In this document: positions 9,625 through 20,189 of the stretch, piece after piece
Layout of the letters: each line of letters opens with the position of its first letter
How positions within the stretch are numbered: the first letter of the stretch is position 1
Source: Bettongia penicillata ogilbyi
Lineage: Eukaryota > Chordata > Mammalia > Diprotodontia > Potoroidae
Length of the DNA stretch: 64,000 bases
NCBI GenBank assembly: GCA_023548195.1
Contig: JAJHZJ010000009.1
Span: 6,842,215-6,906,214 of the forward strand
Reading direction: 5' to 3'
Notes under the pieces: generated by a model
What the model saw: only the letters and a program-made list of their open reading frames with translations
Told to the model about the DNA's origin: nothing
The model's database searches: none
Position numbers and translations under genes: made by a program

Positions 9625-9815
9625 TTATAATACAATCATATCTATATCTTTCATATATATGCATAAATGTGCATAGATGTATAGGGCCACACATGTATAT
9701 TATATATAATTATGTATGTATTATGTGTGTTATATTAAGATATAATTTGGCAAATATATAATTGCTTGGATATCATATATATAATATACATATACACATA
9801 CCCACATGCATACCT
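9625..9815. repeat. TA/CA-rich low-complexity tract
   Basis: Alternating pyrimidine-purine sequence such as TATATTATATATAATTATG and ATATACATATACACATACC. Imperfect. Confidence 0.8.
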
Positions 9816-9848
9816 CATAGAAACCTAGAAAAATTATATTCCAGTTCT

Positions 9849-9996
9849 TTTTTCTTCGTTTTGGTGAGGCAATTAGGATTAAGTGACTTGCTCAGGGTCA
9901 CACAGTAAGCATCACATGTGTGAGGCTAGATTTGAACTCAAGTCCTCTTGACTCCAGAGCCAGTACTCTATCTGCTATGCCACCTAGCTGCCCCCA
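9849..9996 (-). mobile_element. Marsupial tRNA-derived SINE, antisense, with target duplications
   Basis: Starts with a T-rich run (reverse poly(A)), then TTAAGTGACTTGCTCAGGGTCACACAG, GATTTGAACTCAAGTCCTCTTGACTCCAG, and ends CTATGCCACCTAGCTGCCCCC, the reverse of the tRNA-like 5' end GGGGGCAGCTAGG. It is bounded by 13-bp direct repeats ATATTCCAGTTCT (9836-9848) and ATATTCCAATTCT (9997-10009), which differ at one base. This fixes both ends precisely. Confidence 0.95.
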
Positions 9997-10019
9997 ATAT
10001 TCCAATTCTAATGCTTGAC

Positions 10020-10800
10020 AAATGACAAAGGAAGAAAAACCATCTTAGGGGCAAAGGCATCTTTTTAACAAATTAAAATACTTCCCTGTGGGAAGATCAG
10101 GTAAACTCACAAAATGTGGCAGGTCAGTGCAAACCAAAATTTAAGTTGGACCCCATAGTCGGACCTTTCTGAGTATTTTATAAATGATACCAAAGAGGTT
10201 TTCTACATCAAAGCAGAGGGCAGAATGAGTAGGGCTCCTTGTTGATTACAATGCACAGGGAGGAAGAAAAGGATAATGGAGAAGTCTTTGCTTTGGTGAA
10301 AGGTATCAGGGAGATTCCTACCCCCAAACAATCTTTTGAAATCATTAGGTTGGAATTATCAGATCAAATGGTCAAAAACACATAAGATGATCTAGACCTA
10401 ACTGATATGTTGGACAAAAATAAATCACTAGGATCAGATGGCATTCATCTATGAGTTTTAATGGAACTCTTAGGATTGACAGGTAAAAATGTGTCTCAAA
10501 TCCATAGAAAAGAATCCAGATGAGCCCAAGGAACTTCTGACTGAGTAGCCTTACTTTGATATCTGGTGAACTGATGGAATCTATAATAAAGGTGGCAGTG
10601 ACTCAGTTCAAGGAATCCTGAACTCATCATAGAATTTGTAAATAACCATGGGGGTTGGGGTAGTTGGGGTGAGGGAGGCAGGTAAATAAGGTTTCAGTAG
10701 AGGCAAACATATCTTACTATTTGAGTTCTTATACAGGTAAATTAGCCTTTGGATAAGGGAGAACCAGTGATCTTTTGGAAAACCTTTGAAAGTTCCAATT
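10020..10800 (+). mobile_element. CR1/L3 LINE ORF2 fragment
   Basis: Bases 10422-10448 read K-S-L-G-S-D-G-I-H, the conserved start of the CR1 reverse-transcriptase domain (typical KSAGPDGIHP). Further blocks (GGAACTCTTAGGATTGAC, CAAGGAACTTCTGACTGAG, TGATGGAATCTATAATAAAG) follow the family in order, with stops and frameshifts throughout. The ends are indistinct. Confidence 0.7.
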
Positions 10801-12042
10801 AAAAATTGAATTATCATTCGGTTGGGTTGGGCATGTAACAATAAGGGAACTGCCACAAAGACAAGTAACATCAATAGAAAAAGCTAAATCAACACTGGAT
10901 AGAGAAGGATGAAATGTGGGGGCAACCCCCAATATTCCAAAAAGGCGTTGCTCAAAGTCCTGGAGGGATAATCATATCCCAGGAGGACCAACTCCGAGAA
11001 AAGTTCAGGTTGTTAGAAAGTGGTATTCCATTCAGTCCTGAGATAAAATGAAGGTTAGAGTGATAGTCGTTTAAAGATTGATGAGCGAGCCAGCCAAGTG
11101 TTTTTGTTCCGTGAATCTTGTTCTAAATCATGTATCATCTTTGAAAAATAGCTTATATTTCTTGAATCTTGCTCTAATCCTGTAAAATACAATGTGCTAA
11201 TATAAGTCGCTATCTGTGCTTGGCTGTATTAATAAATAGTTCTGTTTTTTCCAGAAAAATCCCCACAACAGTTGATTAGAAATGCAACCTAATCTGTGAT
11301 TCAGTTAGCCATGTTCATGGGGAACCTTTCCAGATGAGTACATTATAACCCAGGCAGCCATTCACTTGGTTACAGATTACCTAGACTGCAGGCAGGAATT
11401 AAAGCAGCCTCTAGGTTGTTAACGTTATAAACCCAAACCTATAAATTGAAAGCAAACATCACATTGCCTAAGGTCTGAAAGTAGAAAAATGAATGACACT
11501 TGAATGGCCATTAGAATTTGGGTAGATGACAATTGCATGTGGCTTTTGATCCTGATTTCTTTTAATAGAGCTCTGTTTTTTGGCAAACATTTTGGAAAAC
11601 AAAGTGCTTTGCTTTACCTGTGGGTTTTTAAAACAGCTATCTGTATTTTTCTTCTGTGCTTTTCCTACCATTATATTTTCTGCCCCATTACTTTCCCTAC
11701 TGAAGACTATCATGGAGGGCTTTGTGACAACATAATGGGGTGTGAACTGACACACACAGATTTTCCTGTTATAGGAGGATTCCTTTGGGTAGATAAATTT
11801 AAAAATAAATACCATTTAAGTAATTTCCATGTGTATCGGGCTGATATGTGAGCATAACGACAGGTTTATTTTAATGATGTTTTAAAAATGAAGAGTTTGT
11901 GTTTTAATCCCCTCCCATTTTTTGGCTCACGGAGAAATAGGGCTTTAGAACATGGGGGAGCTGGAGTTGTGTCATGGAAGAGGAGATACAGGTACAGGAG
12001 AGTTGACAATTAGAGGAAATAAGGAAGGCAAGCCTGGCATCT
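10801..12042. other. Repeat-poor non-coding stretch
   Basis: No recognised repeat over about 1.2 kb. Two 115-codon frames overlap on opposite strands (11504-11851 forward, 11468-11815 reverse) with no domain or neighbouring gene. One lone forward frame contains a hydrophobic run, which is not enough to call a gene. See the finding on 11060-11950. Confidence 0.5.
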
Positions 12043-12195
12043 TGATGTTCTTGGGATTTCAGAGGTCATCTAATCTAGCCCCATCATTTACAGATAAGGA
12101 AACAGACCGAGATTGGTTAAGGGACTCATTCAGGTAGTAAGGGGTAGAGCTAGAACCCAAACCTAGGACTTCTAACTCCAAAGTCAATGTCCTCT
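12043..12195 (-). mobile_element. MIR-type SINE, antisense
   Basis: TTTCAGAGGTCATCTAATCTAGCCC, ATCATTTACAGATAAGGAAACAGACC, GGTAGTAAGGGGTAGAGCTAGAACCC, GACTTCTAACTCCAAAGTC. Confidence 0.85.
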
Positions 12196-12429
12196 CTTCC
12201 CCCTACCCATATCCCTTTGTCTCAATACTTTGGATGAGCCAACTCATCCTCCATCCCACGTGACAGCTGAGAATATATCCGACATGATATAAGGTTAGGA
12301 ATAGGGAGCTCTCTGTCTTGAAGCAGCAGCTGGGCAACATGGAAAGAGCTCAGTTCTTTATTCCTTTAAAAATGTTCCGACATCGTCAGGATTTGTTTGC
12401 TCATGTGTGAGGGTTGCTAAAGTTCCCCA

Positions 12430-12560
12430 TAACAGACTTCAGTCAATCAGTAAGTATTACCAAACTCCTACTGTGTGCTCAGCCTTGTATAAAGAATTAT
12501 AGCACATGGTTCTTGCATTCAAGAAATTTAAAATCTTCTTGGAAAAAGTATTGTAGAATA
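12430..12560 (+). mobile_element. Ancient 'T element' 5' part
   Basis: CAGTCAATCAGTAAGTATTACC, CTCCTACTGTGTGCTCAGCC, CATTCAAGAAATTTAAAATC. Diverged but ordered as in the other copies. Confidence 0.65.
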
Positions 12561-12722
12561 GAAGGGAAAGTATTAGATTTTGATGTAGGAAGACCTCAAT
12601 TTAAATCTCGGCTTTGCCTATCATTGCTAATGGATAAATCACTCCCTTTTTTCCTTTCCTTCCCTCCAAGTTTAGTGTTCTTATCTGTAAATGGAATTGC
12701 TTAAAATCCTTCTAATGTGGCA
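12561..12722 (+). mobile_element. MIR/THER-type SINE
   Basis: GATTTTGATGTAGGAAGACC, TCAATTTAAATCTCGGC, GTGTTCTTATCTGTAAATGGAATTG, ending near AATCCTTCTAATGTGGC. Sense orientation. Confidence 0.7.
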
Positions 12723-14884
12723 TACTTAAAAAAGAGAATCATTTTGCTTTGCTATGATGTAGGAGTAAGATATGAGATCCAAGACGTCTCAGCTCTCAGA
12801 GGCCAGTAAGTACGAGGTTATGTTCTGATCTGGGAGTAGACTCTCCCCCATCTTTACCCTGCTGGCCCATAAAGGCATCTGATCGCATGTGCTGTCAGTC
12901 AGGAATCTTTAGCATAACTTGTCAAACAGGAGATATAGATCAGTCACTGACTAAACAGAAGGAACTGGGACTGAGTGAGATAACCAGCCCTTCTTTGCCC
13001 CTCCCTACCTTTCCCTGCCCTCCCCTATGTGACCGTGCACTGTTCGGCACAAGGGTTTTGAATTCTTTTATCTCTAGACGGTCAGAGGCAGAGTGTGGAC
13101 GGCAAGGGTGGGAGGATGGAGATTTCAGACCCTGCCCAGGAAGGTCCCTCTACTTTGGAATGATAATCTTAGCATTTTCTATTTCTAATTCAGCTTCAGT
13201 AAATCTAATTTAATCTCTGTACGAGTGAATAGTTCTTTTGGAGTCATGCTGAAATAGGGAAAGAGATTAGGTTCCTGGGAAATGCGGGTGAACATGAGTC
13301 AAGTGAATTATAAATTATAAAGAGATTAATCATGTGCTCTAACATAGAAGCTTGGGTTGGCATGGAAAGTGGGAAATTTTGGGGAAAAGTAGAAATCAGG
13401 TCTGACCTGGCCATACTTGGGAGGCAGGGGCTTTGGGGCTTTTTATTTTTCGTTTATTCATGTCCAGTACTTGAGTTGGTACCTTAGAGTATGGAATAAC
13501 TCCTGGTGGTTTACCGAGATATATACCCTTAGTAGCTGGTTTTCTAGCCTTCAACTCCACATTAGTGTAATTGTAAAGCAATGTTTCTCTGTGTGTGGGT
13601 GATTGTTTTTACACATAGAGCTAAGTGCTCCTTAAGTTGGAGGTTGTTCCTTTAAATTTTTAAAAAATACACTGAGTGTGAAATTAATGGACCATAATTC
13701 ACATACTGGCGGATCTTGTTTCTGAGTAATGCTAGCCAATCAGAATACAGATTTCTTTCTTCATGGAGGAATTACTTTATTTTGAAGGACATCTGATACA
13801 GTAGTCTTTGCTATTGTTACATGTGGAATGTTTTATTTTTGGCAGACTGTGGTGTTTTGATTTTAATAAAATAAGCTTGAATGAATGTTCATAATTTGAA
13901 AAAAAGTTTTGTGAGTTTTCTTTGTTTTCACCTTAAGAATTATTTCCTTTTGACTTTTAAAAAAAATTAACTGAAAAAATTTTGAGTTAAATTTTTTTTT
14001 TTGTTTTGAAGCTTATTGCATTTCATTAAAAAAAAAACCAACTAGATGTTTTTTAAAGCGTTCTTCCCATTTTAGGACCTGATATTTGTTTTCTCAATAG
14101 CATTCTCACTCTTCTGACCTATTCAGCCTGTACCATTGCATTGTGCATTATAACTAATGTGTTTTGCTTGCCTTAGTATTGACTACTGTTAATTACTATG
14201 GATTGGAGTTATGCATTATTTATTACGATGTTGCTTAATTGCATGCACTTAGCATGTGACATTGATACTGTTGCTTTTGTCTGGGTTGTTATGTGCTTAC
14301 TGATCACATGAATGTTTCACAGTTGATTGCTTTTGCATGGTGCTTGGCTGAGGACAATTTTACCTAGATTGGGACAAAATAAAAGTTGACATTTTAGATA
14401 TGTAATGCACAATAATGTGTGTAGAAACACGTAGCAGACTTTTAATTCCAGGAATTGACCCTGAGCATAAAAATATTGTAAGAGCATCAGAGGGCAAAAT
14501 GAGTGGCTTGGGGAGATGCGAAGTAAAGCAGAAACAGAAAAGATCCAGTCTGCTTTCTACAAATTGCCAGAAACAAATGACAATTCAAAAATTCTCATTG
14601 AGATAAAAATTGAGGGAGAGTGCTTAGAAACCGATCACTAAGCTGCCCTCTGAAAATAGAGATTTGCTCAGATGGTTTGGGCAGTAAAGCTTTGTTGTTG
14701 AGTAAATTGAAATGCTGGATTAAGCTTAAGATGATAGAGTACCTTTAGCTTGTAACAGGTCTAGGTTTCATGTAAAATAGGGGCATCACTGGCTTAAACT
14801 AATGACCTTCTGGAGAAGGAAACCATATTCCTCTGGGGAAGAAACATTCAAATTTTGGCTGGCTCATACATCAGTCATCACTGA
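12723..14884. other. Repeat-poor non-coding stretch
   Basis: About 2.2 kb with no repeat identified. It includes AT-rich sequence at 13600-14400 carrying many homeodomain-like TAATTA cores, for example GTTAATTAC at 14188-14196. Runs of A or T occur at 13959-13966, 13990-14002 and 14028-14038. The 108-codon forward frame 12887-13213 has no recognised domain. Confidence 0.5.
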
Positions 14885-14960
14885 AAAATCTGTAAAATAA
14901 AGGCTTTGGACTGGTTGACATCCGGATCTTTCATCTGTGATCGAGGGATTCTGCTATGGT
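14885..14960 (+). mobile_element. MIR/THER-type SINE tail
   Basis: AAAATCTGTAAAATAAAGGC, TTTGGACTGGTTGACATCCGG, TCTTTCATCTGTGATC. Only the 3' part remains. Confidence 0.5.
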
Positions 14961-14969
14961 AACTGATAC

Positions 14970-15440
14970 AGAAAAAAGGCTGAATAAATTGGGTCTATGA
15001 ATGTAGTGAAATACTGCTGTGCTGTAAGAAGTAATAAAAGGGACAGATTCAAAGTAATCTACGAAGACTCATATGAACTGGTACTTGCTCTGTAATGAGC
15101 CGAACCAAGCCAACAATTTATACCATAATTAGAACATTGAAAAAACTCCATCCACTTTGAATACTCAAGAACTCTTATCAGTTCAGTGACCAACCACATG
15201 ATACTAGAGGGCTGATGCTGAAGAATGCTGCCAACTTTGGTGATGGAGTTGATATATAGAATAAGACATATATATATGTATATATATATATTAGACATAT
15301 ATATGTATATTTTAGACATTTAGCCAATGTGATGATTTTTTTGCTAGATGATACATATTTATTACAAGTATTTTTTTTAATGGGGGGAAGAAAATAAATG
15401 TTAATTGAAAAGAATAAAATTTAATTTAAAAAGAAGGGGA
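14970..15440 (+). mobile_element. Marsupial L1 3' end (5'-truncated)
   Basis: Follows the L1 terminus: GGCTGAATAAATTGGGTC (end of ORF2), GTGCTGTAAGAAGTAATAAAAGGGACAGATTC, GACTCATATGAACTGGTAC, CAACAATTTATACCATAAT, GACCAACCACATGATACTAGAGGGCTGATGCTGAAGAATGC, then AATGGGGGGAAGAAAATAAATG and an A-rich tail (15395-15440). TA repeats have expanded inside it at 15269-15310. Confidence 0.9.
15269..15312. repeat. (TA)n microsatellite in L1 3'-UTR
   Basis: ATATATATATGTATATATAT followed by a second block ACATATATATGTATATTTTAG. Two short TA arrays separated by TTAGAC. Confidence 0.9.
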
Positions 15441-15554
15441 AAAAAGGATAAGTGGCTGAAAAAGCATGAAAGGACCAACTTTTGGATGGATATAAAGGTT
15501 TTGAATACTAAAAATATCTGGTAGGAATGCTGGGAAAGAGTAGAGGCTCACTTT

Positions 15555-15865
15555 GGCAGTGACAAAGTTAGGTGACAGACTGGGTAGAGTATCCAGGGTT
15601 GAAAAATCTTAGTTCAAATCTAGACTATGTTTCAGCTGTGGGACTCTAGGCAAGTTATTTAACCTTTGTCTGCTTCAGTTTTCTCATCTATAATAATATA
15701 TATATATATAATATATAATAATATAATTCTCAGCTATAATAATCATCGATAATAATAGTACCTACCTCCAAGGGTTGTTGTGAGGATACAATGAGGTAAC
15801 AGCTGTAAAGCATACCTTAAGGGGCTATATAAATTACATTATTATTATTAGCATAAAGAGAAGTC
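15555..15865 (+). mobile_element. MIR-type SINE, near full length, with TA expansion
   Basis: GACTGGGTAGAGTATCCAGG, CTAGGCAAGTTATTTAACC, CTTCAGTTTTCTCATCTATAATAATA, a TA array at 15690-15731, then AATAATAGTACCTACCTCC, GGGTTGTTGTGAGGATACAATGAGG and TAAAGCATACC with ATTATTATTA. The TA array sits where the CORE normally reads 'aaaatggggataataat'. Confidence 0.9.
15690..15731. repeat. (TA)n/(TAA)n microsatellite
   Basis: AATAATATATATATATATAA followed by TATATAATAATATAAT inside the MIR core. Confidence 0.9.
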
Positions 15866-16079
15866 CTCTGATTTTGGCATTAACAGGGACCATCTACTAG
15901 AGAGGCTGGTAGTAAAAAGATCAATTAATCATGAAGATATGGCCTAGGTCAGCGAGAGAGCAAGGGTCTCAGGTACATCATGGGACTTGAGGACACACCT
16001 AGCTGGGTTTGAGAAAGAGATGGTTGAGTTGTGAGAAACTGATCAGTAGAGTAAGGTAGACCACAGTCAAGTCTGAACC

Positions 16080-16470
16080 TGTGATGGTTGATCTAACAAG
16101 AACATGTAACTTTGACCAAAGTTTGAATTTGAACACCAACTCTGTTTGGATAAGTCATGACGTGCTCTTGTGGTTCAGGTTTTTCAACTGTAAAATGAAG
16201 GAATTAAGAGCAGAACATTTTTTTTTTAACTTGAGGACCTTGAATTTGTGTTTATAATATTTTAGTAGCTATTTAAAAATAATTGTTTCCTTTGTAATCT
16301 TATATAATCACATATATATTTAATGCATTTGAAAACATTATTCAAAAAGGGGTTCATAGGTTTCACTAGAATGTTGGGTGAGTGGGTGAGGGTCCCCTGA
16401 CACAAAAAATGTTAAGGACTCCTGTCTTTTCAAGGGCCCTTCCAATTCCAAGTCCTGTGATCATACGCTG
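16080..16470 (+). mobile_element. MIR/THER-type SINE split by an hAT element
   Basis: The SINE 5' and CORE part (TTTGGATAAGTCATGACGTG, TTCAACTGTAAAATGAAGG) ends at about 16205. Its 3' end resumes at 16433 with TTTCAAGGGCCCTTCCAATTCC and AAGTCCTGTGATCAT. The hAT family A element lies between. Confidence 0.75.
16206..16432 (+). mobile_element. hAT-type non-autonomous transposon, family A, nested
   Basis: The best copy in the window. Body TTTTAGTAGCTATTTAAAAA, TTGTTTCCTTTGTAATC, GCATTTGAAAACATTATTC, GGGGTTCATAGGTTTCACTAG, and a 3' terminus GTTAAGGACTCCTG close to the family's 'GTTAAGAACCCCTG'. Confidence 0.8.
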
Positions 16471-17105
16471 TTTACTAATATGAAAGGATTAGGGAGTATA
16501 ATGAGACAACATATAATCAGGCATGAAAATATCAGTGTAGGAGTTCAAGGAAAGTAGAAATCATTGCAGGAAAGATGAGGAAGAGGCAGGGTAGATACCT
16601 TTCAGAGATGAAAGTAATGTAACAGTTAAAAACCCAAACATATCAATCAATAAAGCAGCTACTTTATTAATCAACTCCTCCCCCATCTTCTCCCCAAAGC
16701 ACTGTAGATAAGTGGGTCTACACAATATGGGACAGGGAATCTTTAAAACTTAGCCATGGTAACCTTCTTTTCTTTTATCAGATTGGCCTTATTAGTTTCT
16801 GGGGCCTTTTCATGGTTGCGTTAATGTGTTAACTTGAGGACAGTTAGCTTCTATGGATTTTCTCTTACCTGCTAACCATCGTGACTGCATTCTAGGTCAT
16901 CTCTGCCTGCTCTGGCCACCAAGTAATGGCAGCCTGCCTTATTTCTCTAGGCCTGGAGAGACTCCCTGAAAATAACCAGGTCTATGTACGGGGAAGGAGG
17001 AAGAGGGAGATGGCTCCGCCAATTATGTCCATGTGTCAGGCGTGGAGGAGGAGACATTCTGGCTCAAAGCAAGATGGTGCTCCAGGAGACCTTCGAGCTC
17101 ATTCA
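16471..17105. other. Unassigned non-coding stretch
   Basis: No repeat identified apart from a GAGG-rich run near 16996-17055. Overlapping 65- and 62-codon frames there are purine-rich chance frames. Confidence 0.4.
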
Positions 17106-17265
17106 GTTCAAAAGACAGGCTAGGATTTTCACTTTATTAATGAAGAAACTGAGTTTCAAAAAGATGAACTGATAGCAATAACTCCCATTTACATAGAAAG
17201 CTTTAAGATTTGTAAATTTTTGTAAATGATCTCTTTGGATCAACCCTGTGAGAAGTCATGTGCTA
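17106..17265 (-). mobile_element. Two MIR-type SINE fragments, antisense
   Basis: 17106-17162 (TTTATTAATGAAGAAACTGAGTTTC) and 17165-17265 (AACTCCCATTTACATAGAAAGC, AAATGATCTCTTTGGATCAACCCTGTGAG). Both have the antisense MIR pattern and are probably independent. Confidence 0.6.
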
Positions 17266-17267
17266 GT

Positions 17268-17346
17268 CTTGTTAATAAGCTGTCCAGCTCTTTTGCTTCT
17301 AGCATTTGAAATACAGCAAGTGATGTTCAAGCCCTCTGAATTCAAC
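17268..17346. repeat. Unnamed interspersed repeat, copy 1
   Basis: CTTGTTAATAAGCTGTCC, TTCTAGCATTTGAAATACAG, CAAGTGATGTTCAAGCCCTCTGAATTC align with 19282-19350 (CTTATTAACAAGCTG, TTCTAGCAGTTGAAGTACTG, CAAATGATGTCCATG, CTTCTGAATTC). I cannot assign the family. Confidence 0.65.
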
Positions 17347-17354
17347 AATGTGAG

Positions 17355-17478
17355 ACTGTGTTCTGGTCTAATTCCTTCATTTTACAGATGAGAAACCTGA
17401 ATCCCAAGAGTGGGTTGTGACTTGTGCAGACAGAGCTGGGGTTCAAACTCAGCTCATTAGCCAGTCATGTTTTCCTTT
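17355..17478 (-). mobile_element. MIR-type SINE, antisense
   Basis: TTCTGGTCTAATTCCTTCATTTTACAGATGAGAAACCTGAATCCC, AGCTGGGGTTCAAACTCAGC. Confidence 0.8.
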
Positions 17479-17504
17479 TTAGGTCAGTTGTTACAGGTTC
17501 AGAC

Positions 17505-17640
17505 TTGACCTTGTATATACCCACACATAAACATATTTGTGCATATTTATATTTGCTATATATATGTATACATATATAATATATTCATTCATACACATAT
17601 GAATGTATATCCATGCACATGTACATGCATATAAAGGGGA
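17505..17640. repeat. TA/CA-rich low-complexity tract
   Basis: ATATATGTATACATATATAA, ATACACATATGAATGTATAT, CATGCACATGTACATGCATA. Alternating purine-pyrimidine, imperfect. Confidence 0.8.
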
Positions 17641-17882
17641 ATCTATCTCTCTGTACCAGACCTATGATTTCACCAGCATAGGGAGATCTCAGTTAGAAAA
17701 CTCCCTCTACCAATGCATGTCAACAACTAGTCAACAATCGCTGGCCTCAGGTATTATTTGGCACTAAGGGGTTAAGCGGCTTGTCTAGGATTACGTAGCC
17801 AGTACGTGTCAAAGGCAGAAACTGAATCCAGGTCTTCCTGATTTCAAGGCCAGCTGTCTGTCTACTCCACCAACCTGTTTTT
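17641..17882 (-). mobile_element. Marsupial SINE (MAR1-like), antisense
   Basis: ACCAGACCTATGATTTCACC, CATAGGGAGATCTCAG, ACTCCCTCTACCAATGCATG, TTAAGCGGCTTGTCTAGGATTACGTAGCCAG, GTCTTCCTGATTTCAAGG, CTGTCTACTCCACC. The same family occurs at 55690-55862 (sense) and 57055-57235 (antisense). Confidence 0.8.
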
Positions 17883-19100
17883 ACCACTCTTACGTAAAGA
17901 TTCTTGGAATAATTTCTACTTGTTTTCCTTTTCTTTCCTGGTACTATTGTTTAATTCTTTCTAATAGACCAATCGGCACAGTGAGAATTAGCAACCTGGA
18001 AATCTTCCCATTCCAGTAGGCATGATAGAAGATTTTTTTTAAGGCTCTATAGTTTACATGCTTAATTTTACATGGGAATTTCATTCTGGTCACTTTCTAA
18101 AAGCCAAATATGACCCCAATTGCTGTTGTGATTGCACCTTTGCAGGAGGGGACAGATTGCGGTTGATTTCTTGGCTTCTCCTTTGATGGCCCCAAAGGCA
18201 AGAGAATGAGTCTGCATCATCCTGGGGCCTACTTGGCAATACTGGAGTAATCCAACAGCTTGCACAAGTGCTAATTAGAACCAATAATAACTCAGGGTGC
18301 CTGCATCGGCAGAAACAGGCTGAGGAGCCCGAGTTCTGTCCTTGAAGGAGGGACCTCGGGGCTCCTGAGCATGAGGTTGAACCATCCTGGAGTTCAGCCA
18401 GGTGGGTTCATTTAAGGCTTGGGGGAGAGGGAATTGAAATCCCCAATGATCCCAGTGGCAGCTCTCCTCTTCCTTCCCCTCGACCCCCTCCATATTGGAG
18501 GAGGCAGCCAAAAAGCTGAATTGCAGGAATTGGCTTTTCTTCAGGTGAGAAAACAGGACAGACAATTCCTCTGCTGGCTACTGTACAGTCAGCCCCACCA
18601 GGAGTTTCTTCTGATGTACTTAGAATTAATTTGCTTACATAGGATACAAAGCAGGGTGAGGGGCCTTATTTCTTTCACTTTGGGCACCAGTCCAGAGAAC
18701 AAGAAACTAAAATTTTGTTTTTTGTTTTTTTTAAACCAATGCAATAGTTTGCTGACAGGGCAGAAAACAACCAGGTTAGTGCCAAGTTTTCAGAAATAAA
18801 GATGCCCTGAACCTTCCTAGCTATAATTTGGCATAGTGGGATAGGATGGACTTGGAGTAGCACAGGCTTCCCTCCAGTGCCCATTTCCTTACCTGCCTTG
18901 AAGCTACTGGCTTGAGAGAGGTGACAATAATGATCCTCAAGGCATATGGTATTTACGACATGGTCAGGTTGTAGCCCTGATTCATTGAGATGGAAACGCT
19001 GGTCTCTACTCAATATCATTGTTTAGGCAATAATTCCACTGTACCATTTAGGGAAATCTGGGTCCTGGTAGAAGTCTTTTCTCATTCCTCTCCTCCCCTT
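17883..19100. other. Unassigned non-coding stretch
   Basis: About 1.2 kb without a named repeat. Opposed frames at 18419-18799 (126 codons) and 18675-19019 (114 codons) lack domains. 18712-18733 is a T-rich run. Confidence 0.45.
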
Positions 19101-19103
19101 CTT

Positions 19104-19175
19104 CCTACTACTACTACTACCACCACCACCACCACTACCACTACTACACTTCTATTACTACTACTACTTCTACTT
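19104..19175. repeat. (CTA/CCA)n trinucleotide microsatellite
   Basis: CTACTACTACTACCACCACC, ACCACCACTACCACTACTAC, TTACTACTACTACTTCTAC. Interrupted CTA and CCA blocks. The threonine- and leucine-rich forward frame across it is an artefact of the repeat. Confidence 0.95.
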
Positions 19176-19281
19176 CACCATCATTATATCATCACCACTG
19201 CTAATATGATCACTAGCACACAGGCATGTGATGACCTTGGGGTTTGGGGAGCAGGGTAGGATATCAGACTTACCTACTACT

Positions 19282-19350
19282 CTTATTAACAAGCTGTTGT
19301 TTCTAGCAGTTGAAGTACTGCAAATGATGTCCATGTCTTCTGAATTCTGC
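19282..19350. repeat. Unnamed interspersed repeat, copy 2
   Basis: Same orientation as 17268-17346 and collinear over three blocks, with a gap of about eight bases after AAGCTG. See copy 1 for the shared blocks. Confidence 0.65.
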
Positions 19351-20024
19351 ATCCTGAGATGGAACTCCAGTTACCCCATCCTAGTTATGGCTCTGCCCCA
19401 GCTTTTCCGGAATCCCATGAATATAAAGGACCTACATGCAGCCCTAGAGTTAATCATGTGAAATCCATATGGGGCAACTCCTCTCACACGTCTGCCCCAG
19501 GAAAGGTCAGCATTTCTGAGAATCAACTCCTTATAAGATTGATTTAGTGTCATCTGGGCTAATAGAAGAGAGGTCCCTATTAGAAGCCTTTTACGAAGAT
19601 TTTCAACCCAGACCTTAGCTGTGTGTATGTGTATCTCTGTTTGTGTCTGATACTTGTGAGTATAGTGTATGTTTGTGTTTACTATGCTATAATTTTCCTC
19701 TATGACATATGTCCTCTTCCCCCTTCCTTGGTTCACCAATGCCTACAGTCCACCAATGTGCCTTTTTATGGTCCCCTGCTATGAAAGAAATCAGTCCTGC
19801 TTCTTCAAAGTTTCTCCTCCACTGTTCTCTACTTAACATGTACCTCTACTCTGCCATCCATACCATGGTTCTTCTCAAGAGGTTATTCTTAGCATAAACC
19901 CCTTCCTGATGCTGCCTCCAATCCTAAATTTTTGACCATCTTGTCTATGCCAATTTCATCTTTCCCACTTTGTTTAGTACTTTCGTTCTCAGAAGGGGGC
20001 ATCTACTCCCTGGTCTTTTGTGAA
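19351..20024. other. Unassigned non-coding stretch
   Basis: No confident repeat. 19730-20000 is pyrimidine-rich and may be a decayed LINE-2 3'-UTR, but I see no diagnostic block. GT-rich sequence lies at 19619-19680. Confidence 0.4.
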
Positions 20025-20166
20025 TTTGGAGATAGAGGGCCCAAGTTCACCTGTCACTTGCTACCTGTGTGACCTCTCTCTCTGCACCTTAGTTTCCTTA
20101 TCTGCAAGTGAGGGGATTGGGCTACATGGCCTTTAAGTTCCTAGCAGATTCTAGATCTATGGTCCC
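20025..20166 (+). mobile_element. MIR/THER-type SINE
   Basis: CCCAAGTTCACCTGTCACTTGCTACCTGTGTGACC, CACCTTAGTTTCCTTATCTGCAAGTGAGGGGATTGGGC, TTTAAGTTCCTAGCAGATTC. Confidence 0.85.
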
Positions 20167-20189
20167 TCATTCCATTGTGGACAAAAGTC

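Noticed and set aside
18419..19019. Opposed frames of 126 and 114 codons
   Set aside because: No domain, signal or conserved motif. They overlap on opposite strands and are of a length expected by chance in 64 kb.
18990..19259. Forward frame with a threonine/leucine repeat
   Set aside because: Encoded by the CTA/CCA trinucleotide microsatellite. No start context or neighbouring domain.
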